A stretch of DNA of 64,000 nt, taken from contig JAQFVV010006215.1 of assembly GCA_028023455.1 (NCBI GenBank), positions 2,492,580-2,556,579 on the forward strand. Reading direction: 5' to 3'. The number at the start of each line of letters is the position of its first letter. Position 1 is the stretch's first letter. The notes under the pieces were generated by a model. The model was not told where the DNA came from and did not search any database. It saw nothing but the letters and a program-made list of their open reading frames with translations. Below, piece by piece: positions 46,253 through 56,930 of this stretch. The translations under genes were made by a program, and so were the position numbers. The DNA is from Epiperipatus broadwayi. Its lineage: Eukaryota > Onychophora > Udeonychophora > Euonychophora > Peripatidae.

Positions 46253-46620
46253 TTTTTTTAAAAATAATGCTTTTTTGTAAATACTCGACTAAAAAGAATA
46301 AAATAACAAAGTAATCTCCTCTTGGTTAATTTGCCATTTTTAGAAAATATTGGAGATCTTAAGAATCTAGACTTATATAAAAACAATTGGAAATTGTAGG
46401 AATATTGTCATTTCATAAAAGCATTTGAGGCTCTAATAAATCATAAAAGTGAAAAAGACTTCAAATGCTTTTATGAAATGACAATATTCCAGCAGTTTTT
46501 AATTGTTTAGATTCTTAAGCCTGATATTTTCCAAGATTGGTAAATTAACAGAGAGGGGATTACTTTGTTATTTTGTACTTTGTAGTCGGTTATTTACATA
46601 AAAACATTATTTTTAAAAAA
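46253..46620. mobile_element. Foldback element, 170-bp arms
   Basis: Almost the whole segment is a palindrome. The left arm contains ATAACAAAGTAATCTCCTCT and GAATATTGTCATTTCATAAA; the right arm contains TTTATGAAATGACAATATTC and AGGGGATTACTTTGTTAT. The centre is near 46437. It lies inside old RTE copy H. Confidence 0.8.
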
Positions 46621-46879
46621 AAATGACAAAAGTTATAATTTAATAATAGGATGTGAAAGTAAAAAATATGCCTGCTAACAAATAAATTCTAAATTTAAAT
46701 ATCATGTTATTATCTGCTATATAAAAATATGTATTAGCTTTTTAAGTAAGTAAGTAAATGAATATTAAAATTTTATTTTACAAATATAGTATTTTCGTCA
46801 GATTTATTAATTTTTAATTAAGTATGAGTTTAATAAATATATTAATAAAATTTTATTCTATAAATGTAAAATTTCCATT

Positions 46880-46948
46880 GGCTCAATTGCTAAGAAATTT
46901 TCTTGGAGTGTATAAGGGTGTGAGTTTGAGTTCTAAATAGGGATGGAT
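46880..46948 (+). mobile_element. Possible old tRNA-derived SINE head
   Basis: TGGCTCAATTGCTAAG resembles an A-box region and GTGTGAGTTTGAGTTC resembles a B box at the expected spacing, followed by AGGGATGG and a T-run. There is no clear target duplication. Confidence 0.35.
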
Positions 46949-47520
46949 TTTTTCATTGCTAATTCAAAAATGTGGACATAATGACAGACAAGGCAAGTTA
47001 ATTTAAAAGCATTTAATAACAATCGAACAAAATACATCAACATTTTTCGTAGATTTAAGCATTAAATTTTTAGTTAAATATAAACCATATTATTTTTTAC
47101 TTCTTATAAATTTATTGTATATAATAAAATAAATTTATTTTAAAAATAATTCAAGTTTAATAAGGTATTTTAATGAAAAATTAGTAAATTTTAGTAGATA
47201 AACAAATTACTTTTGAATCAACCAAATAATATTTTTAAATTGTATAGATTTTAATGCAAGAATTTCATACATTTGAAAAATGAAAATACAATAATAAATA
47301 TTGATAGGAATACAAAAATTAAAGTGGATACGGAAAGGGGATTTGTAGAAAATAAAACTATTTTATAAATTCAGTTTTGAGAAAAATTCTAAGAGCATTC
47401 AAATGAAGGTATACCAGAGTTGGGTTATGGTTTGATTGTCATAAATTATGTGTTTGAAGAATGTAATATGCTTAATAGATTATAACATGGGAAATAATCA
47501 TTGATTAATGAAGATTTAGA

Positions 47521-48581
47521 AAATAATGCTATCTTGCAATAACAGTAGTTGAGAATTTCTGGCATTTAAAGCAACTTAATTCTGGGCATGGTAAACATAT
47601 CCTTTGGCATGGTTGACAACTGGCTACAATTTAAAACTGCATACTAGGTCTTAACATCTTATATATTTTTCCTTGGCACTATATAGCTAGAAAGCAATTG
47701 GCCATTTCATCTTGGGAAAGCTATAAGCATAAAAATGTTTTAACATCATTGCAAACTAGGAATTTACGGAAGGGTGCTCTTCCATAGAGGTAACTTGCTT
47801 TTTTATATTGCACCCTAAACATTCAACATTTTTCCTTGTGATGCAATCTTACTTTACCGATAGAGCAATCGATGAATGTTGTTAATATCCTTTTTTGGCC
47901 AACTTCATCATCTGCAGAAAGCATTAGATGATTGGATTCTCTGATGTTTGCAATCTGTAAACAAAAATTACCTTTTCAAAATACTTTTTATTGATTTTCT
48001 ATGTTGCTATCCATCTGCTCACCATAACATGTCCATTTTTCAGAATAATTTCTGACCTTTTCATTTTATTTTCCAAATCTTTTCATGAATAATATTGAAG
48101 TTCTTAATAATTCTGATTTTACATAAATTAAAAATTTATAAATTGATTTTTTTTTTTTTTTTACAGCATGACAAACTGAATTTTTTGTACAACAACTTTA
48201 ATCATTAATTAAAAGCCTTTAAATATATACTTTTGGCAATTATATTTTTTTATCTGACAAAACTTAACTACAAGATAAAGCTTAAAAAATGGAATTTAAA
48301 CAGTGGTCTTTGCAAACATACACTATAAAATATATATATCTTGTATTACTTTTACAGATATTAAATATAAATAATTATTTAAATTTCTAGCCCTGAACAA
48401 TTTTCAAAATTGCTTACATAATCTTCTTTTCAATTTACCTTACAGAATCAAATACTCCAAAAATTAAATAAATGAATGTTATAAATATGTATTTTATACA
48501 TATGTGTATCTGAGAACACTTAATTTTTCATATAATAAAATGAATATTTTTAATAACATTTTGTTCAATCATATCATTTCT
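47521..48581. other. AT-rich DNA, nothing recognised
   Basis: No gene recognised. A slightly less AT-rich stretch at 47560-47960 has no open frame or repeat match in this window. Confidence 0.4.
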
Positions 48582-49119
48582 CCACTTTATTGCCATCTAG
48601 TATAAGATAGAATAATCAGTCATTACCAAATACATATATAGTTTCTATTCTTGGTATTTGAACATCCATCCTCAGATTGGGGTTTGGTTTTTACCTTCAT
48701 TAATGGATATTCAAAGTTGGAAAGCATACATACAAGCATTCAGCAACCATTTTTTAATTCCATTTTATATGTCAAGCTTAATACTTGAAATTTAAATCAA
48801 CCAAAGCTTTTGAATTTAAACCAATCTGCTTGGACAGTTATATAGATCTGAAACTAATTCAGGAACTGTTTTGATGCCTTCAATTCTTCATTAACTGTAG
48901 GCATATTATCATGACTAGGAATGTAATAAAAAACTCACCAATACAGCAAACCTTAACCAATGAAACAAAAGCAGGTCTATGCTTACTGCTATCTAATGTA
49001 AGCTAATCATTAATAAAGGCAAAAACAGCCTGAGAATGGGATTCAAATATGGATAGGAATTATATGTACATCTGATAATCACTGATTAATTTAACTTACA
49101 CTAGATGACAATAAAATGG
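48582..49119. mobile_element. Foldback element, about 540 bp
   Basis: The ends are inverted: CCACTTTATTGCCATCTAGT at the left against ACTAGATGACAATAAAATGG at the right. Pairing continues inward with ATTCTTGGTATTTGAACATC against GATTCAAATATGGATAGGAA and then TTCATTAATGGAT against ATCATTAATAAAG. Arms are about 190 bases and diverged. No coding sequence. Confidence 0.7.
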
Positions 49120-49870
49120 AAAGTAGCTTTTGTTTTATTGGTTAAGCTGGATTTATTAATAATTTTTGTTCAACTTTTCATGGTTGTGATGCCATATATC
49201 AAAATTTTAATTCTAAATTACTTTTGTAACTTAAATCCTTGAATACTTTTGTAGTTCTTTAAATATAAATTTATATTGGTATTGTTGTAATATATATATA
49301 TAATGCAAAAAATTTTCCACCTTTAATGTATGTACTGTACTCATCTTATAATAGCTCAATGATATCATGTTGAGTACTAAGGATACTCTCAAATTCAATC
49401 ACAAGTAGACTTTTGAAAAGATAAGGGTGTATATATTAAAGGTAGAAATCCTTTCTTTTTAATTATCTTTACATGTTCAAAAGTTTCCAAATATAATAAA
49501 ATGTGTATAGCTTCTTTTATAAATTTATAATTGTTATTGGTAGCAAGACAAATTTTTCTTTATATTGCACATTTGAACTCATCCTATATTCTTCCATATA
49601 GAATCCTGTTGATCTTCACTGGACCAAAGGTGACTGGCCTTTTTTTTTTTTTTTCATCTGCTGCGCATGCCATTATGTACATTATTTTTGTTTTTTGAGC
49701 ATCCACCATAATAATGACCTTGCAACATTTCTTTTATTGATAATAAAAAATTGTTTTTAATTCATCCCCCCCCCCCCATTTATTTAAAATCACTATATTC
49801 TTTTCTATTAAAATTTTGTTTTCAAACAATTTGCAGTAAGTCAGTAAAAGTCTCCAAACATCATTTTATT
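49120..49870. other. AT-rich DNA with homopolymers
   Basis: No gene recognised. A T-run at about 49641-49654 and a C-run at about 49766-49778 are the only notable features. Confidence 0.45.
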
Positions 49871-50158
49871 CAGGCAAAACTCTCCATACAGTAGTGTCAC
49901 TCAGTGCAAGCCAGAGTAATCAACGGATGCAAGAAGGGTTGTGCATAAAATCCCTATCTAGTGCCTACTCATCCAGTATCCCCAGACTAGTTTCTAACTT
50001 GTGGCTTTCATCAGTGTCTGATGAAAGCCACATTTTAGAGACTAGTCTTGGAATATTGGATGAGTAGGCACTAGATAGGGATGTTATGCAGAAACCTTGC
50101 ATCCACTGATTACTCTGGCTTGCACTGAGTGGCACTATTGTATGGAGAGTTTTGCCTG
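49871..50158. mobile_element. Near-perfect palindromic (snapback) MITE
   Basis: 288 bases, symmetric about 50014. It begins CAGGCAAAACTCTCCATA and ends with the exact complement TATGGAGAGTTTTGCCTG; the centre reads TTTCATCAGTGTCTGATGAAA minus a short loop. Half copies occur at 3871-4010 and a 30-base end at about 10346-10376, so it is a dispersed family. Confidence 0.85.
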
Positions 50159-50449
50159 TCTTAACAGTTTGAGCAAGCATAAGAAATTGTGATCATGTGA
50201 TATTTAGTGGTTTTAATGACATTTTATTCATTAACCATGCATTTTATTTATGTTTATTGTATATATATCAAACCAACATAAGAAGATATTATCATTACAA
50301 CAAACTTTCTTATTACATATGTGGACTCTTAGTATCCCATGGCATGCATGTTATATCTTTATGGATATCTGGTTTTTTCCTCTTATTTCTATTTATCACT
50401 TATAAACTTTTCTTCTTAATTCTAATATAGACTCCATACTTATGAGTCT
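50159..50449. other. AT-rich spacer
   Basis: No gene or repeat recognised between the palindromic MITE and old RTE copy E. Confidence 0.4.
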
Positions 50450-50985
50450 TATTCTATATTAGTCTTTTAATAATGTCTAAATTTCAGATTCATAAGTAAG
50501 CAGTGGCAAAACATATCTAATAACAACTTTCCTTTCCAGCACATAACATTTTGTTTTATTATTATGTTACTTTTACTGAAAGCAATCCAAGAAGATTTTA
50601 TTTGGCTATTAGTTCATCTGCTATGCCTGCTCCATACTAGTAATTTTTCCAAGATATTTATAATATGTAACATCTTATACATTACTACCAATCTTTATTT
50701 TTTTTTTTATTAAAAAAAATCCATTGATCATTACTTTAATCTATTATTCATCTGCAGTTCTACATTTTTTTTAAAATGATTGTAGACCCATTTTCTAACC
50801 TCTTAAGCATTACTTGCCAAATTTACATACATGAAATACAAAATTCAGATAATTTAAGTTTTTTTCATTTCTTTGCTTTCAATTTTAATCTACTAAATGC
50901 TACAAGTAACATTGTTGTAAAAGGTTGGAAGGAAATATCTTTCTGGTGTACATCTTGTCAATAGTAATCTTAATTATTGCAGAGT
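50450..50985 (-). mobile_element. Old RTE copy E, C-terminal RT part
   Basis: The plus strand shows diverged complements of the RTE 3' coding region: TCAGATTCATAAGTAAGCAG, then CTACCAATCTTTATTTT, then ATCATTACTTTAATC, in the order seen at 12110-12400. The direction is minus and the frame is destroyed. Young copy D inserted at its upper edge. Confidence 0.7.
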
Positions 50986-53040
50986 ATCATTGTTACAGTT
51001 GATATTCCTAATCTTCAGAAACATTCTAATGAATTTAAATTAGAACTTACAAATAGGTTTCAAGTGTTAGGAGATTTTGAACATGATTCAGATTTGAATG
51101 AAATTAATATGAAAATAACTGATACACTTTTAAAAACTGCAACAAACATAGCTGGTAGAAAAAAGCAGCAATTGATTAATAAAATTTCTACTGAGACTAG
51201 AGAATTTATGAAGAAAAGAAGGAATATGAAGATATACAAAAATGATGTATTAAAAAGAATTGAATATCTCAAATTTTGTAAAATGGTACGGAAAAGAGTT
51301 GAAAATGATATAAGAAAGTATAACTGTGAAATAGCAAGGAAAGCTGTAGAAGAAAATAAAAGTCTCAAAAATGTTAAACAACATTTTGGTATTGGTAGGA
51401 AATTTATATCTGCAATAAGAAAAAAAGATGGAATTATTACTAAAAAGAGAGATGACATCATGAAATTGGTAGATGATTTTTATCAAGAATTATATAGTAA
51501 TAAAGAACAAGTACCTCCTATATCTATTACATCTTCCGAATTGCCCAGAATTTTAAATGAAGAAGTGAGACATGCAATTAAGTGTATGAAGAAAGGAAAG
51601 ACTCCAGGAAATGATGGAATTATAATTGATATATTAAAAGAAGCAGGTGAAGAAATAGAAACAATTTTAGCAAAGTTATATACCAAATGTCTAAATGATA
51701 AAGATGTACCGGAAGATTGGAAGAATGCAGTAATAATATTAATATTTAAAAAAGGTGATAAAGAAGATATTAGAAATTACAGACCTATCAGCCTTTTATC
51801 AGTTTTATATAAAATTTTTACCAAGATAATTACAACTCGTCTACAGAGAACTTTGGATTTCCACCAACCAAGAAAACAAGCTGGATTTAAAAGTGGTTTT
51901 AGTACAATAGATCATATCCAGGTATTGAGAGAAGTCATAGAAAGGACAAACGAATATGAGTTGTCATTATGTTTTGGATTTGTAGATTATGAAAAGGCAT
52001 TCGATTCTATACACATTTCTTCAGTGATTAAAGCATTGGATCATCAAGGTATAGATCCAGGATATTGTCATATTTTAAAGAATATTTATAAAAATGCAAC
52101 AGCAACAATTAGATTACATAATGATACTGGAAAAATCAACATTGAGAAAGGTGTAAGACAAGGTGACTCCATATCTCCAAAACTCTTTACAGCAGTGCTG
52201 CAAGAAGTATTTTGTGGATTAAAATGGGAAACTAAAGGAGTGAAAGTAAATGGAGAGTATTTAAGTCATTTAGATTTTGCAGATGATGTAGTTGTTTTTG
52301 CAAATAATGCTTCAGAGCTGCAGGAAATGTTGCAGGAGTTAGCAGTTGAAAGTAGAAAAGTAGGACTAAAGATAAATGTTAAAAAGACTAAAGTAATGTT
52401 TAATCGATTTGCTCAAAATATGAAAATAAAGATTGATTATGAAGAATTAGAAGAAGTTAACAGTTACAAATACCTTGGTCAGATTATTAATACAGATGGA
52501 AACATAATGGAGGAAATTAATCATAGAATTAAACTTGGTTGGAGTGCTTTTGGTAGAAATAACTTGATACTAAAAGGAAATATGCCTATGTGTTTGAAAA
52601 GGATGGTTTTTAACAAATGTGTTTTACCAGTTTTTACTTATGGATCTGAGACTTGGACACTTAGTAGAAGAGCAATACAGAGACTTCAGACCACTCAAAG
52701 GAGTATGGAGAGATGTATGTTGGGAGTAACAAGAAGAGATCGAAAACGCAATGTGTGGGTAAGACAACAAACAGGTGTTACTGACCTTATTGAAAAAATT
52801 AAAAGATTGAAATGGAGTTGGGCTGGACATATTGCTAGAAGAGATGATAATAGATGGACAATTGAAATTTTAAACTGGATTCCAAGAGATTGTAAAAGAC
52901 CCAGAAAGAGACCACATGTGAGATGGATGGATGAAATAAGAAAATGTGCAGGGGTGTTGTGGAGAAGAGAAGCTAAAGATCGGAGAAGATGGATTAAACT
53001 TGGAGAGACCGTCATCCTGCAGTGGATTGATAATGGTTGA
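50977..53040 (+). CDS. RTE reverse transcriptase, intact but 5'-truncated frame
   Basis: An uninterrupted 687-codon frame. It begins at a TTG in flanking DNA, so it has no genuine start; element sequence starts about five codons in. Order: charged linker (to about residue 190), RT finger GNDGIIIDILKE (about 215), NYRPISLLSVLYKIF (about 265), motif A FVDYEKAFDSI (Asp near 337), motif B GVRQGDSISPKLF (near 392), catalytic FADD (434-437), then the C-terminal region with YGSETWTLSRR and KWSWAGHIARRDDNRW. All RT catalytic residues are present. The protein would copy element RNA at nicked DNA, but without the endonuclease and promoter this copy is not autonomous. Its KGKTPGND differs from KGKAPGND in B and C. 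It is the best reference for the family's RT. Confidence 0.9.
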   Translation: MQSIIVTVDIPNLQKHSNEFKLELTNRFQVLGDFEHDSDLNEINMKITDTLLKTATNIAGRKKQQLINKISTETREFMKKRRNMKIYKNDVLKRIEYLKFCKMVRKRVENDIRKYNCEIARKAVEENKSLKNVKQHFGIGRKFISAIRKKDGIITKKRDDIMKLVDDFYQELYSNKEQVPPISITSSELPRILNEEVRHAIKCMKKGKTPGNDGIIIDILKEAGEEIETILAKLYTKCLNDKDVPEDWKNAVIILIFKKGDKEDIRNYRPISLLSVLYKIFTKIITTRLQRTLDFHQPRKQAGFKSGFSTIDHIQVLREVIERTNEYELSLCFGFVDYEKAFDSIHISSVIKALDHQGIDPGYCHILKNIYKNATATIRLHNDTGKINIEKGVRQGDSISPKLFTAVLQEVFCGLKWETKGVKVNGEYLSHLDFADDVVVFANNASELQEMLQELAVESRKVGLKINVKKTKVMFNRFAQNMKIKIDYEELEEVNSYKYLGQIINTDGNIMEEINHRIKLGWSAFGRNNLILKGNMPMCLKRMVFNKCVLPVFTYGSETWTLSRRAIQRLQTTQRSMERCMLGVTRRDRKRNVWVRQQTGVTDLIEKIKRLKWSWAGHIARRDDNRWTIEILNWIPRDCKRPRKRPHVRWMDEIRKCAGVLWRREAKDRRRWIKLGETVILQWIDNG

Positions 53041-53054
53041 TGATGATGATGATG
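50993..53054 (+). mobile_element. RTE-clade LINE copy D, 5'-truncated, intact RT
   Basis: Starts inside the linker (TTACAGTTGATATTCC, counterpart of copy C at 42318) and ends in TGATGATGATGATGATG. A 7-base direct repeat ATCATTG flanks it (50986-50992 and 53055-53061). It lacks the endonuclease and 5' UTR, the usual result of incomplete reverse transcription. Confidence 0.92.
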
Positions 53055-53149
53055 ATCATTGGTATTCACTATAACAAAAATACTTTAAAGAATTTTATTG
53101 ATTAATTTGTTTCCAGTCATTGTTTAATGGTTTCCAGTCATTCACTATT

Positions 53150-53520
53150 GTTTTAAAAGATCAGGAAGTACTGTAGACATGGAAATTGCTAGAAAAATAT
53201 CCGAAAGCGAAGATGTAATTTATATATTGCTTTTTATTGATTTGATCAAGATATTTAATCAATTAACTGAACAGATTTCTGATGTTTGGAATTTGCTGTT
53301 ACCATCAAAATTTATTCATATTACACAGATTCAAATAATGGATTGTGAGACAGCATTATTACTATAAATGGAAAATATAAACCACATGGAATGGAAATTG
53401 GTGCTAGTCAATGATGTGCTCTGCCTCCATCTCTAATTTTTATATTTATGACGGTCTTTGAAACAGTTTTTAGTCAGTTGCATGAAATAGGTATGTAAGA
53501 TGTAATATATGCTTTGTGGT
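53150..53520 (+). pseudogene. Reverse transcriptase fragment of another LINE family
   Basis: The frame at 53179-53367 reads ARKISESEDVIYILLFIDLI with KIFNQL, then PSKFIHITQIQIMDCETA. This is like the LFIDFKQAFD and GIPxKLIxLxxxxM blocks of LINE palms but distinct from the RTE copies. In the next frame GKYKPHGMEIGASQ, a stop and CALPP follow where motif B (GVRQGCALSP) is expected. It is very decayed. Confidence 0.6.
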
Positions 53521-54419
53521 AAAGTTTTTAATTTGGATCAGTTAAAAGCAAGCAATCTGATTTATAGAATAAAGTTTTGAATACAATCTATAATTATGGA
53601 CTGGTTAAGTAATTGATGTTTAAAATTCAAGTGCTTTATCAATCAATAAAAGAAGAAAAATGTTCAGTTTAAATTTGATGTTATTATTTTGAGACTGTGA
53701 ATCAGTTTGCATTTTTTTTTAAAGCTATTTATATAGTAAGATAGATTTCGTATGATGAGGTACAAGATAGAATCTAATAAACTGCTACTGTGACGTTGTA
53801 GTGGTGTAATTATTACAGGTTAATTATATGCAGGAGGGACATTTTGCTTAATTTATTGTATGAAAATGTATTCCCTATTGATGTAACATACAAGCACTAG
53901 AAATTTTTTTTTTAATGATACTTGGTACAATTAGAAAATTATGATTGCAAAGTCTTAAGACTAATCACTATATTCTTTAGCTTGCTTGGTGTAATGAATT
54001 GGATGTATTGAAGTAAACGAATGGTAACTGAGTTTGTATAAAAAAACATTATGGAGAACTTGAACATGACTTTTATGAGAGAGTTATGATGTAAAAATTA
54101 TTTCAAAATACTTTTAAAAATGCATAATTAGTAACTTTCATTGAGATTTTGTTGAAACTAGAGTACGATGGACAACCATAATTAGGCAAGGTATTGACGT
54201 TTTTAAAAGGTAAAGTTTACTGCAGAAAAAAATAGTTTTATAAAATGTCCAATAAATAGACTATAAGAGCAGCATGTAATGTATGAGAATTCTCACAGAT
54301 TGAATTGCATAATAATTACAAAACCATATTTAACTTTTTATTCTTTATGTATAGCTTTTTTTTTTTTTCTAGAGTAGGACTGGCCATTCTCATAATAACA
54401 ACAATATTACATATTTAGT
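53521..54419. other. AT-rich DNA, possible further LINE decay
   Basis: The beginning may continue the LINE fragment (a KEEKCSV-like word near 53655), but nothing can be aligned firmly. No gene recognised. Confidence 0.3.
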
Positions 54420-56930
54420 GACCTTTTGTTTAGATTTATACAACTGTAGATCACTTTCAAGTGAAGAAAGATTGCATGAATTGAAAGAAGAACTATCTAA
54501 TATTAAATTTGTGAAATTAGGAGACAAGACGAGATAATTGATTTAAAAATTAGGTATGTATTTTACTACAAAGGTAGAAATATTAAAAGCACAAGTAAAG
54601 TGGGATTCATTATAATAAAAAGTGGAAGAAAAATATTGTAAAGATTTCTGATATATCAGACCATGTAGTAGGATTATTTATTCAAATTAATGGAAGAACA
54701 ATAGGAAATAATTCAGGTTTATGGCTCACCAGGTTCTTATTGCAATGAAGAAATAGAGGATTTTAATATGAATATACAAAATGTTTTTTATCAGACCAAA
54801 CAACTTATTAAAATTATTATAGAAGAGTTTAACACTAATATTGGAAAGCAACTGAAAGATTAAAGTGCTGCAAATAAATTTGGTTATGGTAATAGAAATG
54901 AGAGAGGACACAAATCTGGGGAGTTTTCAGAAGAAAACCAATTATATATTACGAATACTTACTTTGAGAAAAATGTTAAATGAAAATAAACATGAAATCA
55001 TCCAAATGGAGATAACAGCAGAATTAGATTATATTTTGACTAACATAAAATGTGTATTTCGAGATTGTAATATTCTTAAAAGTTTCAACATACAAAGTAA
55101 TCATCAATTAGTAAGACATATGATATGTGTTATTGTAAAACTAGAGATTAAACTTTTTTTTTTTTGACAATATTAACAATTGATATTTAAAAACTTTAGA
55201 ATCATTCCAATGAAGTTAAATTATAACTGGCAAATCATTTTGAAATATTAACAGAGTTTGAAGATGATTCAGATTTGATTGAAATCAATAAAGAAGATAA
55301 TTGATATTTTCCTGAGAGCTGCAAGAAAGATAGCTGATACAAAAAGAAAACAATTTTTATCAGTAAATTTTTAATTAAGTTAACAAACTGTATAAAGAAA
55401 ATAAATAATATGAAAATTATTAAAAATTATCCGTTAAAAAGAATTGAATATCCAGAGTTTATAAAATTGTACAAAAAAGAGTTAATAATCATAAAAGAAA
55501 ATATAATTGTAAATTGGCAAGGAAAGCTTCAGAAGAGAATATCTTACAAAAATGTAAAACATCTTAATAGTTGAAGAAAAATTGTTATAGCAATATGAAG
55601 AAAAGATGGAACTAATTTTAAAAAAAAGGATGACAACATGAAATTGTATGGAAGAGTTTCTTAAAGAATTATATAGAAATAAATAATAAGAAAGTAAAGT
55701 ATTCTCTACAACTATTATATTTTCTGAATTGCCATGTATTTTAAATTGAGAGGCTTAGAATTAACTCTGTTAAGAAGGGAAAAGCTTAAAAAAATAATTA
55801 AAAGAAGTAGAAAAAATGGTTACAAGGCTGTGTATCAAATATCTAATTAATAAAGACATAATAGATGATTAGAAGAATGCAGTAGTAATATTAACATTTA
55901 AAAAAGGTGATAAAAGATTTTAGAAATTACAGATCTGCTCTGAGGAGTGCCAGAGCATGAAACCATGGTCAGAGGGGTTTTTTTTTTTTGGGGGGGGGGA
56001 GGGTTCTGACAGAGATATTTTAAATGCTTTCTCTAGTTAAGCATTTATAACAAAGCTTGTTGAGGAATTGGCAATCCTCATTGTTTATAACTTACAAGCT
56101 TAAGAGAATAGGGTCATGTGATCTATGACTTATTTTGACTATTTACAGATCTGATAGTCTCTTATCATTTCTATACAAAATCTTTATTAAGATAATTACA
56201 GCTTGTCTACAGTAAATTTTGGATTATAATAACCAAAGAATGAATTGGTTTTAAAAGAGGTTAGCACAATAGATCACATCTAATTATTGAAAGGACTAAT
56301 AAATATGAATTGCCATTATGCATTGGATTTGTAAATTATGAAAAGGCATTTGGCATATTATCAATTTCTGAAAAATATCAAATTGCAACAGTAGTGATTA
56401 GATTACATGATAATATTATAAAGATTAACATTGAAAAGCATGTACAATGAAGTGATTCTATATCTCCAAAACTTTACACCCATTTTACAAGAAATTTAAG
56501 GGAATAAAAGTAATTAGAGATGTCTTTAATAAAATCGTAGCTTTTGCAGATGTTGATATGCTTGCAAATAGTCCTTCAGGGCTTTAGGAGATATTGATAA
56601 AGTTATCATTTGAAAGTAAGAATATACGACTAAAAAGTCTAAAATCATGTTCAGTGAATTTTTTCAGCTAATAATTTTGAATTAGAAGTTAATTACTACT
56701 AATATATTAGATTATTAATAATTATGGAAACAATGGATTAAATCTGATCATAGGTTAAACTTAGATGAAATGCTTTTGATGGAAATAATATTAAAAAGAA
56801 CTATGTCTGTGGGTTTCAAAAGAAAAGTTTAAGAATATGGTTTTACCATTTTTTTTATGAAATAGAGCTGAGACTTGGATAGGAGCAATTCAAAGACTTA
56901 AATATTATTTTGTCAGTATTGATTTTAAAA
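54420..56930 (+). mobile_element. Old RTE copy F, decayed
   Basis: A near-complete but heavily mutated plus-strand copy. TACAACTGTAGATCACTTTC (54440) matches the endonuclease start, GGTTATGGTAATAGAAATGA (54883) the middle, GTAATCATCAATTAGTAAGA (55096) the SDH region, TATGAAAAGGCATTTGG (56337) the RT palm, and GAGCTGAGACTTGGATA (56865) the C-terminal region. Many stops and indels; a 205-bp insertion interrupts it at 55938. It lacks the 5' UTR. Confidence 0.82.
55938..56142. mobile_element. 205-bp insertion of unknown type
   Basis: Bounded by an 11-base direct repeat TTACAGATCTG (55927-55937 and 56143-56153) and absent from the other RTE copies at this site, so it is a true insertion. It starts CTCTGAGGAGTGCCAGAGCA and contains a T-run joined to a G-run (about 55978-55999). 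No A tail, tRNA boxes or terminal inverted repeats were recognised. The duplication length suits a retroposed short element. Confidence 0.7.

Larger units (their letters stand above)
45838..47520 (+). mobile_element. Old RTE copy H, split by other repeats
   Basis: Decayed plus-strand matches to the RTE endonuclease: GAGCATTATTGAACTTTGTG near 45850, TAGAATTTATTATAAATGAA near 45950 and GTAAGATTAGTTATTCAG near 46010. After an interruption by a foldback and other DNA the match resumes at 47320-47520 (ATTCAAATGAAGGTATACCA, GAATGTAATATGCTTAATAG). It ends near the SDH region. No usable frame remains. Confidence 0.72.

Noticed and set aside
49965-50180. 71-codon minus-strand frame
   Set aside because: Lies across the palindromic MITE; open by chance.
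51060-51461. Long minus-strand frames over RTE copy D and antisense frames over B and C
   Set aside because: They are antisense shadows of the RT coding sequence and recur wherever the RTE is present.
53041-53056. Independent GAT/TGA microsatellite
   Set aside because: It is the 3' terminal repeat of RTE copy D, also present in shorter form at the ends of B and C.
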